Of a stretch of 51,155 bases of DNA, positions 32,464 to 41,272 are shown piece by piece (within the stretch, counting starts at the first letter, position 1; each line of letters opens with the position of its first letter). This stretch comes from CAYHHI01 sp964356335. GTDB taxonomy: Bacteria; Arandabacterota; Arandabacteria; Arandabacterales; Arandabacteraceae. Made by a program: the position numbers and the translations under genes. The notes below the pieces were generated by a model. It saw only the letters and a list, made by a program, of their open reading frames with translations. It ran no database searches and was not told the origin of the DNA. The stretch is from positions 1 through 51,155 of the forward strand of contig CAYHHI010000022.1 in assembly GCA_964356335.1 (NCBI GenBank), read 5' to 3'.

Positions 32464-32922
32464 TCAACCTCGCTCCACTGAGATTATTCTCTCCCTGCGT
32501 GAGACCCGCTTGGCCCCCTTGGCGACTCTCACAAGGAGGTAGCCTTTGTCGTAATGGGCTTCCAGTGAAGATACCTGGATGTGGGATGGAATCTCAATGT
32601 TTCTTTCAAAAGGACCCAGGCTTATCTCCATCTTGTGGAAGTGTTTCTTGCCGGAAGGAGTCGGGTCCCTCCGTGCGCCTCTAATCGTAAGAACTCTGCC
32701 GCGCAGCGCGAGATCAAAATCTCTCGAGTCCATGCCGGCAACGTCCATTCTTATCACCAACTCCCTGTCGGTCTCATAGACATCGGTCAAGGGCCTCCAT
32801 ACTGACTCCTTGCCAAGAACCAGAGGCATCCTCGATCTGGAGAAATCCGATAGCAGCCTCTCCATGGTCTCCTGAAGATACCTGATATCTTTCATGATTG
32901 TGTCATCTTCTGGACACATCAC
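32464..32922 (-). CDS. Hsp20/alpha-crystallin small heat-shock protein
   Basis: 152 residues. The alpha-crystallin domain runs from about 43 to 140. WRPLTDVYETDRELVIRMDVAGM is the start of the domain, and YDKGYLLVRVAKG stands where the conserved GxLxI/V end motif is expected. Small heat-shock proteins bind unfolding proteins without ATP. GTG start (M1), overlapping the upstream stop as GTGA, with an ATG as second codon. Its position between a Minf_1886-type gene and LPS core genes is unusual; coexpression with envelope genes is implied. No heat-shock operator was seen at the promoter. Confidence 0.92.
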   Translation of the reverse strand: MMCPEDDTIMKDIRYLQETMERLLSDFSRSRMPLVLGKESVWRPLTDVYETDRELVIRMDVAGMDSRDFDLALRGRVLTIRGARRDPTPSGKKHFHKMEISLGPFERNIEIPSHIQVSSLEAHYDKGYLLVRVAKGAKRVSRRERIISVERG

Positions 32923-33320
32923 TGGCCCTCACGCACACTGAGATCGCGTTCGATCTTCCAGTCATACTGCTTTTCAAAGACCTCACCGAAGTCATAGACG
33001 TCCCTGAAATCCTCCTTGGAGTCTTGCTCAGTCTTGCCGAGGATTCCGGCAGCAACAAGGCCAAAGACTATTTCGCCGAAGTCATCGGTCTTCCTTATGC
33101 CCCAGTGCTCAAAGACAATTCTGGCCATAGGCCCGAACTTATCTCTGGCATAGTCTTTGAGTCCCTCCAGCAGCTCCCGGCCTGTAAGGTGCCCCGTGCG
33201 GCGAAGTCTTCTGAGTGTGAACTCCAGGGAGCTCATGACAAAAACATACGCCTCAAGCCTGTAGCGGGGATCGTCGGCTACAACGCGCTCCAATTCGCTT
33301 ATCAGCCTATCATCTTCCAT
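32919..33320 (-). CDS. Minf_1886-family conserved protein
   Basis: 133 residues, soluble, function unknown. The family pattern is clear: YRLEAYVFVMSSLEFTLRR, HLTGRELLEGLKDYA, FGPMARIVFEHWGIRKTDD, FGEIVFGLVAAGILGKTEQD and EDFRDVYDF. Such proteins are best known from Verrucomicrobia, Planctomycetes and uncultivated groups. It is the first gene of the LPS core operon, with a good promoter immediately upstream, and is translationally coupled to hsp20. Confidence 0.8.
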   Translation of the reverse strand: MEDDRLISELERVVADDPRYRLEAYVFVMSSLEFTLRRLRRTGHLTGRELLEGLKDYARDKFGPMARIVFEHWGIRKTDDFGEIVFGLVAAGILGKTEQDSKEDFRDVYDFGEVFEKQYDWKIERDLSVREGQ

Positions 33321-33356
33321 AATTTTCTCTCGAATACCGCCGTGCGTTCCAGTACC

Positions 33357-33385
33357 ATTGTAAACTATGATAGCATGCTTTTCAA
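33357..33385 (-). promoter_or_regulatory. Sigma-70 promoter of the LPS core operon
   Basis: On the minus strand TTGAAA (33385-33380) and TACAAT (33362-33357) are 17 bases apart. Transcription would start near 33350, about 30 nt before the first ATG at 33320. The genes from 33320 down to 25159 are tightly packed or overlapping, so this may drive all of them. Confidence 0.65.
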
Positions 33386-33406
33386 ATCAAGGAAGATAAT
33401 TCCGCA

Positions 33407-35680
33407 ATGGCTTCAAGAAACGGACTGGTTCCCCTGGCCTTGGCTCTCGGGTTTGTCAGCACAACCGCCCAGGTGATAATCCTGAGAGAATTGCTGGTAG
33501 CCTTCACTGGCAACGAGCTCACCATAGCCACGACCTTTGCGATATGGCTCCTGGCAGTAAGTGCGGGAAGCCTGATCTTCCGAAGCCTCAGCCAGCACAC
33601 CGTAGATCGACTCCCAAGCCTCTTCATTATTGCAGGAGTAGCTTCGTTCATTCAAGTCATTTCCATACGATTGCTCCATCCGCTCGCTTCGACCTTTGGC
33701 GAGGTGCTCGCTCCGGGTACCATAATCCTCATCTCCCTGGCTGGTGTGCTGCCATCTGCCGTGTTATTTGGCGGCCTCTTTGTAGCGCTTGTTGGCACGG
33801 CCAGACATGTCAGTCCCACCCGTTCAGTTGCGCTGGTCTACGGGATGGAAGCCCTTGGCTCGGGGGTCGCCGGCCTTCTCCTGAGCATCGTCTTGCTCGA
33901 GGCGCTTCGGCCGGCAGGAATCATGGGTTTGGTGGCAGTAGTCTGCCTCGGCTGCGGCGCGTATCTTGTTCCATCTAGAACAAGCTCAGACCGTAGAATC
34001 CGGTTCGCGCTTGTCGTGGCATGCCTCGCGGCGCTCGCAGCGGTAGTTGGGGCCAGCGGCAAGATCGATCTGGCAGCGCGCCACTTCCAGTGGAAGCCGC
34101 TCAATCTCGCGCGGACTGTCGATTCCAAGTATGGCAACATTGTGGTCACAAACCGTGACAGCACTTTTGATTTCTTCGAGAGTGGAACACTGGCCTTCAC
34201 CATCCCCGATCTTCTCTACGCCGAGGAGTGTGCCCACATCCCCCTGCTTCATCATCCTGAACCTCACAATGTCCTCCTGGTGGGTGGTGCAGGCTCTGGA
34301 ATCGTCAGGGAGGTGCTTAAACATCCGTCCGTCAGAAGCATAGACTTCGTTGAGCTCGATCCCGCCTTGGTCTCAGTGGTTCACGATTTCGCTCCAAAGG
34401 GCTGGCTCGATGGCAACGCAAGGGCCTCGGTAACACCTTACTACGGTGACGCCAGGGAGTACGTTGCCAAGACCATGAATATGTATGATGTCGCCATAGT
34501 AAGTGCCGGTATGCCCACAAGTCTCCAGGTAAACAGGTTCTATACGGTCGAATTCTTCCGGAGCGTGGAACGGGTTTTGGATAAGGATGGGATACTCTCA
34601 ATCAAGATCGCTTCGCCGGGCGCATATGTAGGTCCTGCTCTGGCATCACTCGCAGCCAGTCTCGCGAACGCCTGCAAAGCGGTTTTCCCCGTGGTGATCA
34701 TGCTTCCGGGTGAATACATCAACATACTTGCGTCTCCGGGGCTGGATCTTAGGGCGCAGACCCCGCTTGTTCTGGAGCGGCTTCGCAGGCGAGGCATAAT
34801 AACTTCATACGTGAACCAGTTCGTGCTCTGGGATACGCTTTCCGAGATGAGGATAGCCCAGCTTGACAGTACCGTAGCAAGGTATGATACAGGCAGAGAA
34901 AACTCCGATGGGAGGCCGGTTTCTTTCACTCTGGCAATGTCGATCTGGGAGAAGCACTTCAGAAGCGGCCGCGTGATATCGAGCATAACCTCCTGGGTGA
35001 CCCCCGAAAAATGCACGCTTCTGCTTCTGGTGGTGAGTGTCATCACAGTTGGATTTTACATGGCGGCAACACGGGCAGGTCTCAGGGCCTTTCCATGGTT
35101 CATGGCCTTGTATTCGATGGGCTTCACGACCATGTTCACCCAGATCCTCGTAATACTCGGTTTTCAGATAGTAAGCGGCTACATTTACGGCCGCATGGCG
35201 GCAGTCGTCGCGGCATTCATGGTGGGTATGGGCCTCGCCTCCTCCCTCGTTGCACTCAAAAAGCCCGGCCCGCCCAGACAGTCGTTCTTCAGCCTGCTTG
35301 CCGCCGGTCTGATAATTCTGCCGCTCGCAGTGGTTCTGGCCTTAAGCCTGTTGAGAGGCGACCCCCGATCGCTCCCAAGCCAGGTTCCTGACATCGTATT
35401 CGCAGGAATCGCATTTCTTTCGGGTGCTCTCGGAGGAGCGATTTTCTCAACCGCATCAGCACTGGTCGGTGCAACCGGTAGACCCGTCTCAGGGGTCGGA
35501 GCCCTCTCCTATTCCCTCGATCTTGCCGGGGCGTCCGTAGCAGGCTTTGCGACGGGTTTCCTGCTGATCCCCGCCATGGGCCTCAATGGATCGGCCTACG
35601 CAGTCTCGGCCTTCAATCTGCTTGCCTTTGTGATCATCACTATCGTGATGCGGGCTTCTTCAGAATCTCGGCTTCGTTAA
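33407..35680 (+). CDS. Fused membrane protein with spermidine-synthase-like domain
   Basis: 757 residues. An N-terminal block of about 7 membrane segments (to about 220) is followed by a methyltransferase-fold domain resembling spermidine synthase (about 240-480) and a C-terminal block of about 6-7 membrane segments (from about 540). In the middle domain VLLVGGAGSGIVREVLKH and DFVELDPAL match the nucleotide-binding motifs. The catalytic aspartate motif of true synthases is replaced by AIVSAGMP, followed by LQVNRFYTVEFF. Aminopropyl transfer is therefore unlikely. The substrate is unknown. It stands alone on the + strand, and its 3' end overlaps the opposite gene by 41 bases. Confidence 0.8.
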   Translation: MASRNGLVPLALALGFVSTTAQVIILRELLVAFTGNELTIATTFAIWLLAVSAGSLIFRSLSQHTVDRLPSLFIIAGVASFIQVISIRLLHPLASTFGEVLAPGTIILISLAGVLPSAVLFGGLFVALVGTARHVSPTRSVALVYGMEALGSGVAGLLLSIVLLEALRPAGIMGLVAVVCLGCGAYLVPSRTSSDRRIRFALVVACLAALAAVVGASGKIDLAARHFQWKPLNLARTVDSKYGNIVVTNRDSTFDFFESGTLAFTIPDLLYAEECAHIPLLHHPEPHNVLLVGGAGSGIVREVLKHPSVRSIDFVELDPALVSVVHDFAPKGWLDGNARASVTPYYGDAREYVAKTMNMYDVAIVSAGMPTSLQVNRFYTVEFFRSVERVLDKDGILSIKIASPGAYVGPALASLAASLANACKAVFPVVIMLPGEYINILASPGLDLRAQTPLVLERLRRRGIITSYVNQFVLWDTLSEMRIAQLDSTVARYDTGRENSDGRPVSFTLAMSIWEKHFRSGRVISSITSWVTPEKCTLLLLVVSVITVGFYMAATRAGLRAFPWFMALYSMGFTTMFTQILVILGFQIVSGYIYGRMAAVVAAFMVGMGLASSLVALKKPGPPRQSFFSLLAAGLIILPLAVVLALSLLRGDPRSLPSQVPDIVFAGIAFLSGALGGAIFSTASALVGATGRPVSGVGALSYSLDLAGASVAGFATGFLLIPAMGLNGSAYAVSAFNLLAFVIITIVMRASSESRLR

Positions 35681-37208
35681 ACACCTGAGCGGAGAAGATC
35701 TGGATCACTGCCCCCTCACGCCAACAGCCCTTGGGAAGCCCGGCCTTAAGACACGTATGGTCGAGAAACTCGTAGCGGTCCCAGCCGTATTCCGCTGCAA
35801 CCTGGGGCAAGAGAAGCCCATGATAGTAACCCTTCTCAATATAGATTCCGTCGCGCCCTACCTCGATCTCCTCGGGATCTGCAATTCTCCGTAAAGGCGT
35901 CAAGACCGAGATCTCAATCGCCATCTGCTTGAGCTCTTCTCGTCCCAGGGGAGGAAATCTTGGATCCTCCGTCGCGGCGGCGATCGCCATGTCCGAGACA
36001 CTCTTGTAAAGCGGTTCTATCCCCACTATATGGCCGATGCAGCCCCTGAGCTCCCCCTGCTCGGTAAGCGTGACAAAAGCTCCCATCTTCTCGCCAAGAA
36101 GCGGGGAGGCTGTCTTGAATTCGGGCATCGGTCTGCCGAGAATCTTGGCCTCGATTGACTGACGAGCTATCTTCAGAAGTTCCGCCTTCTCACCGTGACC
36201 GAGGCCAAGGTCAACCCCCACGCTCGCCTGTTCCCCACCTTCCGCCACAAGAGCTGCTGCAAGGTAACCAACCACGCTCGATTTGTCCCCCGTGACATCT
36301 CCCGAATTGGCGTACTTGAGGATCACGCCCTTGGCAGCACCCAACTCACGTGCGGCAAGCATCACGGTCACAACCGGGCCGCCGCCACAGGCTTCACATT
36401 TTCCCGAATCCAGGTCGCGTGCCAAGCCTTCCGCGTCGTAATGCCTGATGCGGTCAATCACCATCTTATCCAGACGCACCGCTTCATCATAAGCATGGAA
36501 ATGTGAGAGATCGGTGCTTGCCACAAGAAGGACGTTCTTTCCCTTCACATTGGCGGCAATCGCCTTGGCAAGCTGCCTGCAAGTAGCTAACGACTGGTCT
36601 CCCATCACTATGGGCACAATCTTGAGGTTGGGGACAGCGACTTGAAGAAAGGGCAGCTCAACCTCGAGCGAGTGCTCTCTCAGATGTGCGTCAGAACGGA
36701 ACTGGACCGAGGAGTCAGCTCTGGCGATGCCATCCGCAAGGTCGACCGCAATCTCCACAAGGCCCAGAGGCGTTCTGTAAGGACCCTCTCGATAAATCGA
36801 GCTTCCCTGGAAGTAAACATGATGGCTTGGAGCGACAATCACAACGGCGTCGAATTGTTTGCCTTGAACGGTCCGAAAAGCATTCGCTGCAACCTGCCCG
36901 GAATAGACGTAGCCCGCATGAGGCGAAACGAGACCCACGATCTTGCCTTTGATTTGAGCAGGCTCGACCTTATCCAGCATCGATGAGACTGTATCGCGCA
37001 GGGCCTTCTCGCTTCCGGGATAGAAGCTGCCGGCAACTGCGGGCTGGCGTACCTTGGATGATCCCATCTCAGCATTCCCTCCTTCCCGGGAATCACTCCC
37101 ATAAGAGGATACTGCAAGCAGAATCGCTATAATCCCTACGGTCATGCACAGGTTTCGAAACGGGCGCAAGCTTCGCCCGCTATGAACCAAGGCCTTCAAT
37201 CGGACCAC
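35640..37208 (-). CDS. AmmeMemoRadiSam system B-A fusion with N-terminal membrane segment
   Basis: 522 residues. A hydrophobic segment (MTVGIIAILLAVSSYG, about 22-37) is followed by a MEMO-like domain (VRQPAVAGSFYPGS, SPHAGYVYSG, APSHH, STDLSHF; about 53-325) with its conserved histidines. Next comes an AMMECR1-like domain (GAFVTLTEQGELRGCIGHI, EDPRFPPL; about 345-515). The two halves are usually separate system B and A proteins working with a radical SAM protein; that partner is not in the window. The leading segment suggests export or membrane anchoring, which is unusual. GTG start; a TTG at 37199 is an alternative. The last gene of the envelope operon, it converges on the membrane protein gene. 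Confidence 0.82.
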   Translation of the reverse strand: MVRLKALVHSGRSLRPFRNLCMTVGIIAILLAVSSYGSDSREGGNAEMGSSKVRQPAVAGSFYPGSEKALRDTVSSMLDKVEPAQIKGKIVGLVSPHAGYVYSGQVAANAFRTVQGKQFDAVVIVAPSHHVYFQGSSIYREGPYRTPLGLVEIAVDLADGIARADSSVQFRSDAHLREHSLEVELPFLQVAVPNLKIVPIVMGDQSLATCRQLAKAIAANVKGKNVLLVASTDLSHFHAYDEAVRLDKMVIDRIRHYDAEGLARDLDSGKCEACGGGPVVTVMLAARELGAAKGVILKYANSGDVTGDKSSVVGYLAAALVAEGGEQASVGVDLGLGHGEKAELLKIARQSIEAKILGRPMPEFKTASPLLGEKMGAFVTLTEQGELRGCIGHIVGIEPLYKSVSDMAIAAATEDPRFPPLGREELKQMAIEISVLTPLRRIADPEEIEVGRDGIYIEKGYYHGLLLPQVAAEYGWDRYEFLDHTCLKAGLPKGCWREGAVIQIFSAQVFNEAEILKKPASR

Positions 37209-37243
37209 CGCTCTTCAGCGCCTTTCCGAGCAGGTTCATGGAA

Positions 37244-38842
37244 TCAAATTATGGTATCTCTGCTCCAGTTTGCATCATCAGTTTCAGGGCAATCTACGTT
37301 GTAGTGCAACCCCCTTGACTCCCTTCTCAAGAGGGCACACCGCACAATCAGATCAGCAACAAGAGCTATGTTCCTGAGTTCGATCAGATCGGCACTCAGG
37401 CGATACTTCCAGTAGCAGGCATCGATCTGCTCCCGCAACAGCCCGATCCTTCGCCTCGCGATCGCCAGCCGGTCGTCCGACCGCACTATGCCCACGTAAT
37501 CCCACATGAGACTCCTCACTGCGTCCCAGTCATGATCGAATACAACGACCTCGGCGGCCTCACGAGTTCCCTCGTCGTGCCAGCGCTCAATGCGTGGAAC
37601 ACGCGTTCCAGGCCCACATGCGACCTGCCTTGCCGATTGAGCCGCGATATCAGCGAAGACTATAGCTTCAAGCAAGGAATTGGATGCGAGCCGATTTGCG
37701 CCGTGCAATCCGGTCAAAGCCACCTCACCGGCACAAAGAAGTCCTTCGATGCTGGCATGGGCCCTCTCGTCCGTGACCACCCCCCCACACATATAGTGAG
37801 CGGCCGGTACCACAGGGACCGGCTGCGTCGTGACGTCTATTCCGAACCGGAGACAGCTCTCATAAATACTGGGGAATCTCTGCTTGATTCTGATCTTCCC
37901 GATCGGACTGAAGTCAAGCAACACATATTTATCCCCGCGCTTCTTCATCTCGAAATCAACCGCTCTAGCCACGACGTCCCGGGGAGCAAGATCAGCCTGT
38001 GGGTGGTACGCGGGCATGAATCTCTCGCCATCCACGGTTCTCAAGACGGCTCCCTCACCTCGAACAGCTTCGGAGATAAGGAAACTCTTGGCAAGAGGGT
38101 GGTAAAGGCATGTCGGGTGGAACTGGACAAACTCAAGGTTGCCAACTCTCGCTCCAGCCCGAAAGGCCACAGCAATCCCATCTCCGGTTGCGATGTCAGG
38201 GTTTGAGGTATAGAGGTATACCTTTCCCGCTCCTCCAGTCGCCAGGATAGTAGCCTTAGAGGTGAAAGGCTCGATCGTTCGCGTGTGAACGTCCATCACG
38301 TAAGCACCCCAGCACCGGTCGGGTTTGAGGGGCTCTCCTCGCCGCTTCGATTCAAGTATGAGATCGACGCCGATATGATTCTCAAAGAAGGTTACGTTGG
38401 CGAGTGATCTTGCTCGCTCCAGTAAGACAGTCTCGATCTCTCTGCCCGTATAGTCCATCGCGTGAACAATGCGCTTCACGGAATGGCCACCCTCCCTGCC
38501 CAACGCCAACCTCCGTCCGTCCGTATCTTCCTCGCCAGTGAATGACACGCCCAGCTCGATCAGCTCTTCAAGGCGGGGCTTTCCGTTCCTCACGACCAAT
38601 TCCACGATTTCAGGATGACAGAGTCCGCTTCCGGTCCTGAGCGTGTCCTGAATGTGAAGATCAGGCGAATCCGAAGGATCAAGTGCAATGGCGATCCCCC
38701 CTTGAGCATAGTTGGTGTTGGATTCACTTCTCTGTTTCTTGGTCACGATACTGACGGTGCCGGCCCTCGCCAGCTTTATCGCCGCAAGGAGCCCCGCGAT
38801 GCCGCTGCCGATCACCAAGAAATCTGACTCTCTGGAAATCAT
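37244..38842 (-). CDS. nadB: L-aspartate oxidase
   Basis: 532 residues from ATG 38842, which overlaps the lpxK stop as ATGA; the frame is open upstream to 38989 inside lpxK. FLVIGSGIAGLLAA at 8-21 is the FAD-binding loop. NYAQGGIAIAL, GREGGHSVKRIVHAMDYTG, and HGANRLASNSLLEA are NadB/fumarate reductase flavoprotein motifs. The enzyme oxidises aspartate to iminoaspartate, the first step of NAD synthesis. A C-terminal helical domain is present. No nadA or nadC lies nearby, so its place in a lipid A operon is a matter of gene order and not pathway. Confidence 0.93.
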   Translation of the reverse strand: MISRESDFLVIGSGIAGLLAAIKLARAGTVSIVTKKQRSESNTNYAQGGIAIALDPSDSPDLHIQDTLRTGSGLCHPEIVELVVRNGKPRLEELIELGVSFTGEEDTDGRRLALGREGGHSVKRIVHAMDYTGREIETVLLERARSLANVTFFENHIGVDLILESKRRGEPLKPDRCWGAYVMDVHTRTIEPFTSKATILATGGAGKVYLYTSNPDIATGDGIAVAFRAGARVGNLEFVQFHPTCLYHPLAKSFLISEAVRGEGAVLRTVDGERFMPAYHPQADLAPRDVVARAVDFEMKKRGDKYVLLDFSPIGKIRIKQRFPSIYESCLRFGIDVTTQPVPVVPAAHYMCGGVVTDERAHASIEGLLCAGEVALTGLHGANRLASNSLLEAIVFADIAAQSARQVACGPGTRVPRIERWHDEGTREAAEVVVFDHDWDAVRSLMWDYVGIVRSDDRLAIARRRIGLLREQIDACYWKYRLSADLIELRNIALVADLIVRCALLRRESRGLHYNVDCPETDDANWSRDTII

Positions 38843-39912
38843 ACCGGACCTCGCATGCGTCGCTTGATCTCGTCCCAGAAGGCCTGAGGATCGCCAATCT
38901 TGAGGTCTGCTCTGACCACCCAGGCTACGTCTCGAAGCTCGGCAGGGAGCTTGTAGAAATCCTTCTCCGTAGTGATCACGCGCTTGCACCCATGGTGCTC
39001 CATAAGGTCAAGGATCTTACGGGCGTCCCGGTCGGTGTACCAGTGGTGGTCATCGGTGCGCACGCTCGCCGCCGCCTCAATACCAGCCAGGCTGCAAGTA
39101 TTCTCGAACCTCGCCGGTGACGCTATGCCGCTCAAGATGAGGACCTTATCCCTGCGCACAGTTTCGATGCCGATTCGATTGCCCCCGGCGTCAAGCACGA
39201 CCGCTTCTTCATATGTTGCGTAAAATACGGTCTTGGTAGGAAGACGCTCAAGCAAGGTTGCTTCTGGCGTTGGCTCACCTGGTTCAAGCAGAACGACGCA
39301 TATGTGTTGCGGTCTTATCCGGGCCCAATCCTCACGCAATCTGCCCAACGGCAACATGGCCTGCCTGGTCCTCAAGGATGAGGCATCAACGGTCACAACG
39401 TCAACATCCTTGAAGATGCGTCGGGATTGAAAGCCATCGTCTAGTAGGAAGACATCAGGCCTGAACGCCCCGGAAGCTACACTCGCGGCAGCGACCCTGT
39501 CCTTAGCGACCACCACGCAGACGCCAGGCAGCCGTTTCGCCATCAGGTACGGTTCGTCCCCGGCTTCGGCGACAGTAGCCATCAGGCGCCCGCCGTCGCT
39601 GACCTGGAGCGGAGAATGCCTGCTCCTTCGCATGTATCCCCTTGAGATTATGCAGACCCTGCGGCCCCAACCTGCAAGGCCTTTGGCCATAAGCATACAG
39701 AGCGGGGTCTTGCCGGTTCCTCCGACCAGGATGCTCCCGATACTCAGGACTGGTATTCCCACATTCACCGGCTGGACAGGCAGCTTTCTCCAGAGCCTTA
39801 TGGCTCCGCCATAGACGACCGATAGCGGCAACATGATGGGAAAGAGCATCGACCTCTGGGCGTGGCTCATCTCGTGCGGGGATCTGAGCTTCCTCAAGTC
39901 TACTACTCTCAC
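38839..39912 (-). CDS. lpxK: Tetraacyldisaccharide 4'-kinase
   Basis: 357 residues from a GTG at 39912 that overlaps the waaA stop as GTGA with GGAGG 10 nt upstream; an ATG at 39921 is possible but sits 1 nt from that site. An N-terminal hydrophobic stretch (SMLFPIMLPLSVVYGGAI) is typical. VGGTGKTP at 63-70 is the Walker A loop, and DVFLLDDGFQSRR is the characteristic DDGFQ motif. It phosphorylates the 4' position of the lipid A disaccharide at the inner membrane. It follows waaA directly. Confidence 0.93.
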   Translation of the reverse strand: MRVVDLRKLRSPHEMSHAQRSMLFPIMLPLSVVYGGAIRLWRKLPVQPVNVGIPVLSIGSILVGGTGKTPLCMLMAKGLAGWGRRVCIISRGYMRRSRHSPLQVSDGGRLMATVAEAGDEPYLMAKRLPGVCVVVAKDRVAAASVASGAFRPDVFLLDDGFQSRRIFKDVDVVTVDASSLRTRQAMLPLGRLREDWARIRPQHICVVLLEPGEPTPEATLLERLPTKTVFYATYEEAVVLDAGGNRIGIETVRRDKVLILSGIASPARFENTCSLAGIEAAASVRTDDHHWYTDRDARKILDLMEHHGCKRVITTEKDFYKLPAELRDVAWVVRADLKIGDPQAFWDEIKRRMRGPV

Positions 39913-41270
39913 TCCAACCATGCCTCCGGCAGGAGATTCCGCCTGATGATAGCCTGGACGCACTCCTCGGCAATGCCTTTCTTTTCCTCCACGGCACGGG
40001 CGGCAGCCAGTCCCAGACTCTTCCTTCTCTCATCCTGGGACAGGATGTCTGCGACTGTCCGCCCCAGGTCCGCCTCACTGACGACAAATGCACATGATCG
40101 TGAAGTCAGGTACTCTATGTCATCCTCTATATTCTGAATATAGGGTCCCACAACTGTCACACAGCCCTGCGACGCCGGTTCGAGCGGGTTGTGTCCGCCA
40201 AAGGGCTTGAGAGTCCCGCCGACGATGGCCACGTCGGATATCGCATACGTCTCAAGTAATCGGCCCATCTGCGCCAGGATCAGGACTTGTGGCTCCTCGT
40301 GAACATCGCCCACCGGCAAGCGCAGATCGGAAAGCGTCAAGAAGGTGTACCCCAGGTTTGCGCAGACCTGTTCGATCTGAGGAACAAGCCCGAGGTGGCG
40401 CGGCGCAATAACGAGACGCGAGACCGCCCCGCCTTCCAAACCGGTGAGGCACCTCAAGACGATCTCGGACTCGCCCTCCCTCGCCGAACCAAGCGTCACG
40501 ACCTTGGCTGTCTCGCCTATGCCGAGCGCCTGCCTTATTGCCTTGCGGCGATCGGGTGCAATCGGTGCCGGCAGAACGTCATACTTGGTATTGCCCGTCA
40601 CGAATACTCGATCGCGCCGAGCGCCAAGGTCTATGATCCGGCCGGCATCGGTCTCGGTGCGCATCAGCATAAGATCAAACTGCTCAAGCACATTCTTTAT
40701 GAAGAATCTCACAAGCCTGTAGCGCGGGTAGGATCTCTCCGATACCCTGCCATTGACCAAAATCACCGACGCACCCTGTCGCTTTGCCTCTCCCACGAGA
40801 TTCGGCCAGATTTCGGTCTCCCCGATCACGAGACATGATGGTTCGACTGCTGACACGAACCTTCTCATCGCAGGCAGGAAATCGAAGGGCACCAAAGCTA
40901 TCTCGGCAGACCTGAGCTTTTCAGCGGCCCGCCGTGCGCCACCCCGCGTCATTGTGGTCACAACAATAGGAACGTCCGGCAGGACCTTTCTGACCTGAGT
41001 CACGACAGGGGCTATTGTGGAGACTTCGCCTACGGATGCTGCGTGAAACCAGATGGCGCGGCGCCCGCGCGGAGGCAGGCTTCTCATGGCAAGTCTCCAT
41101 TCGAGACTTCCCGTGCCGCGCGGGGTCAACCAGTATGCTGCCCAGAGGCAAAAGTACGCAGGCAGCGGGAGATAATTGTAGATTCCAAGAAGTACTCTGA
41201 ATAAGAGCGAGGACTTGCACGTGTTGTTTCCCACAGGCTTTGGCTGCCTCTGGTCGTCCGGCCTATGCAT
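39909..41270 (-). CDS. waaA: 3-deoxy-D-manno-octulosonic acid (Kdo) transferase
   Basis: 453 residues, GT30. An N-terminal membrane anchor at about 23-48 precedes WFHAASVGEVST, which holds the catalytic glutamate. GETEIWPNL is the second family motif, and GGTLKPFGGHNPLEPA the C-terminal donor motif. It attaches one or more Kdo residues to the lipid A precursor on the cytosolic face; how many cannot be told. Between lpxB (2-base gap) and lpxK (4-base overlap). Confidence 0.94.
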   Translation of the reverse strand: MHRPDDQRQPKPVGNNTCKSSLLFRVLLGIYNYLPLPAYFCLWAAYWLTPRGTGSLEWRLAMRSLPPRGRRAIWFHAASVGEVSTIAPVVTQVRKVLPDVPIVVTTMTRGGARRAAEKLRSAEIALVPFDFLPAMRRFVSAVEPSCLVIGETEIWPNLVGEAKRQGASVILVNGRVSERSYPRYRLVRFFIKNVLEQFDLMLMRTETDAGRIIDLGARRDRVFVTGNTKYDVLPAPIAPDRRKAIRQALGIGETAKVVTLGSAREGESEIVLRCLTGLEGGAVSRLVIAPRHLGLVPQIEQVCANLGYTFLTLSDLRLPVGDVHEEPQVLILAQMGRLLETYAISDVAIVGGTLKPFGGHNPLEPASQGCVTVVGPYIQNIEDDIEYLTSRSCAFVVSEADLGRTVADILSQDERRKSLGLAAARAVEEKKGIAEECVQAIIRRNLLPEAWLE

Positions 41271-41272
41271 TT

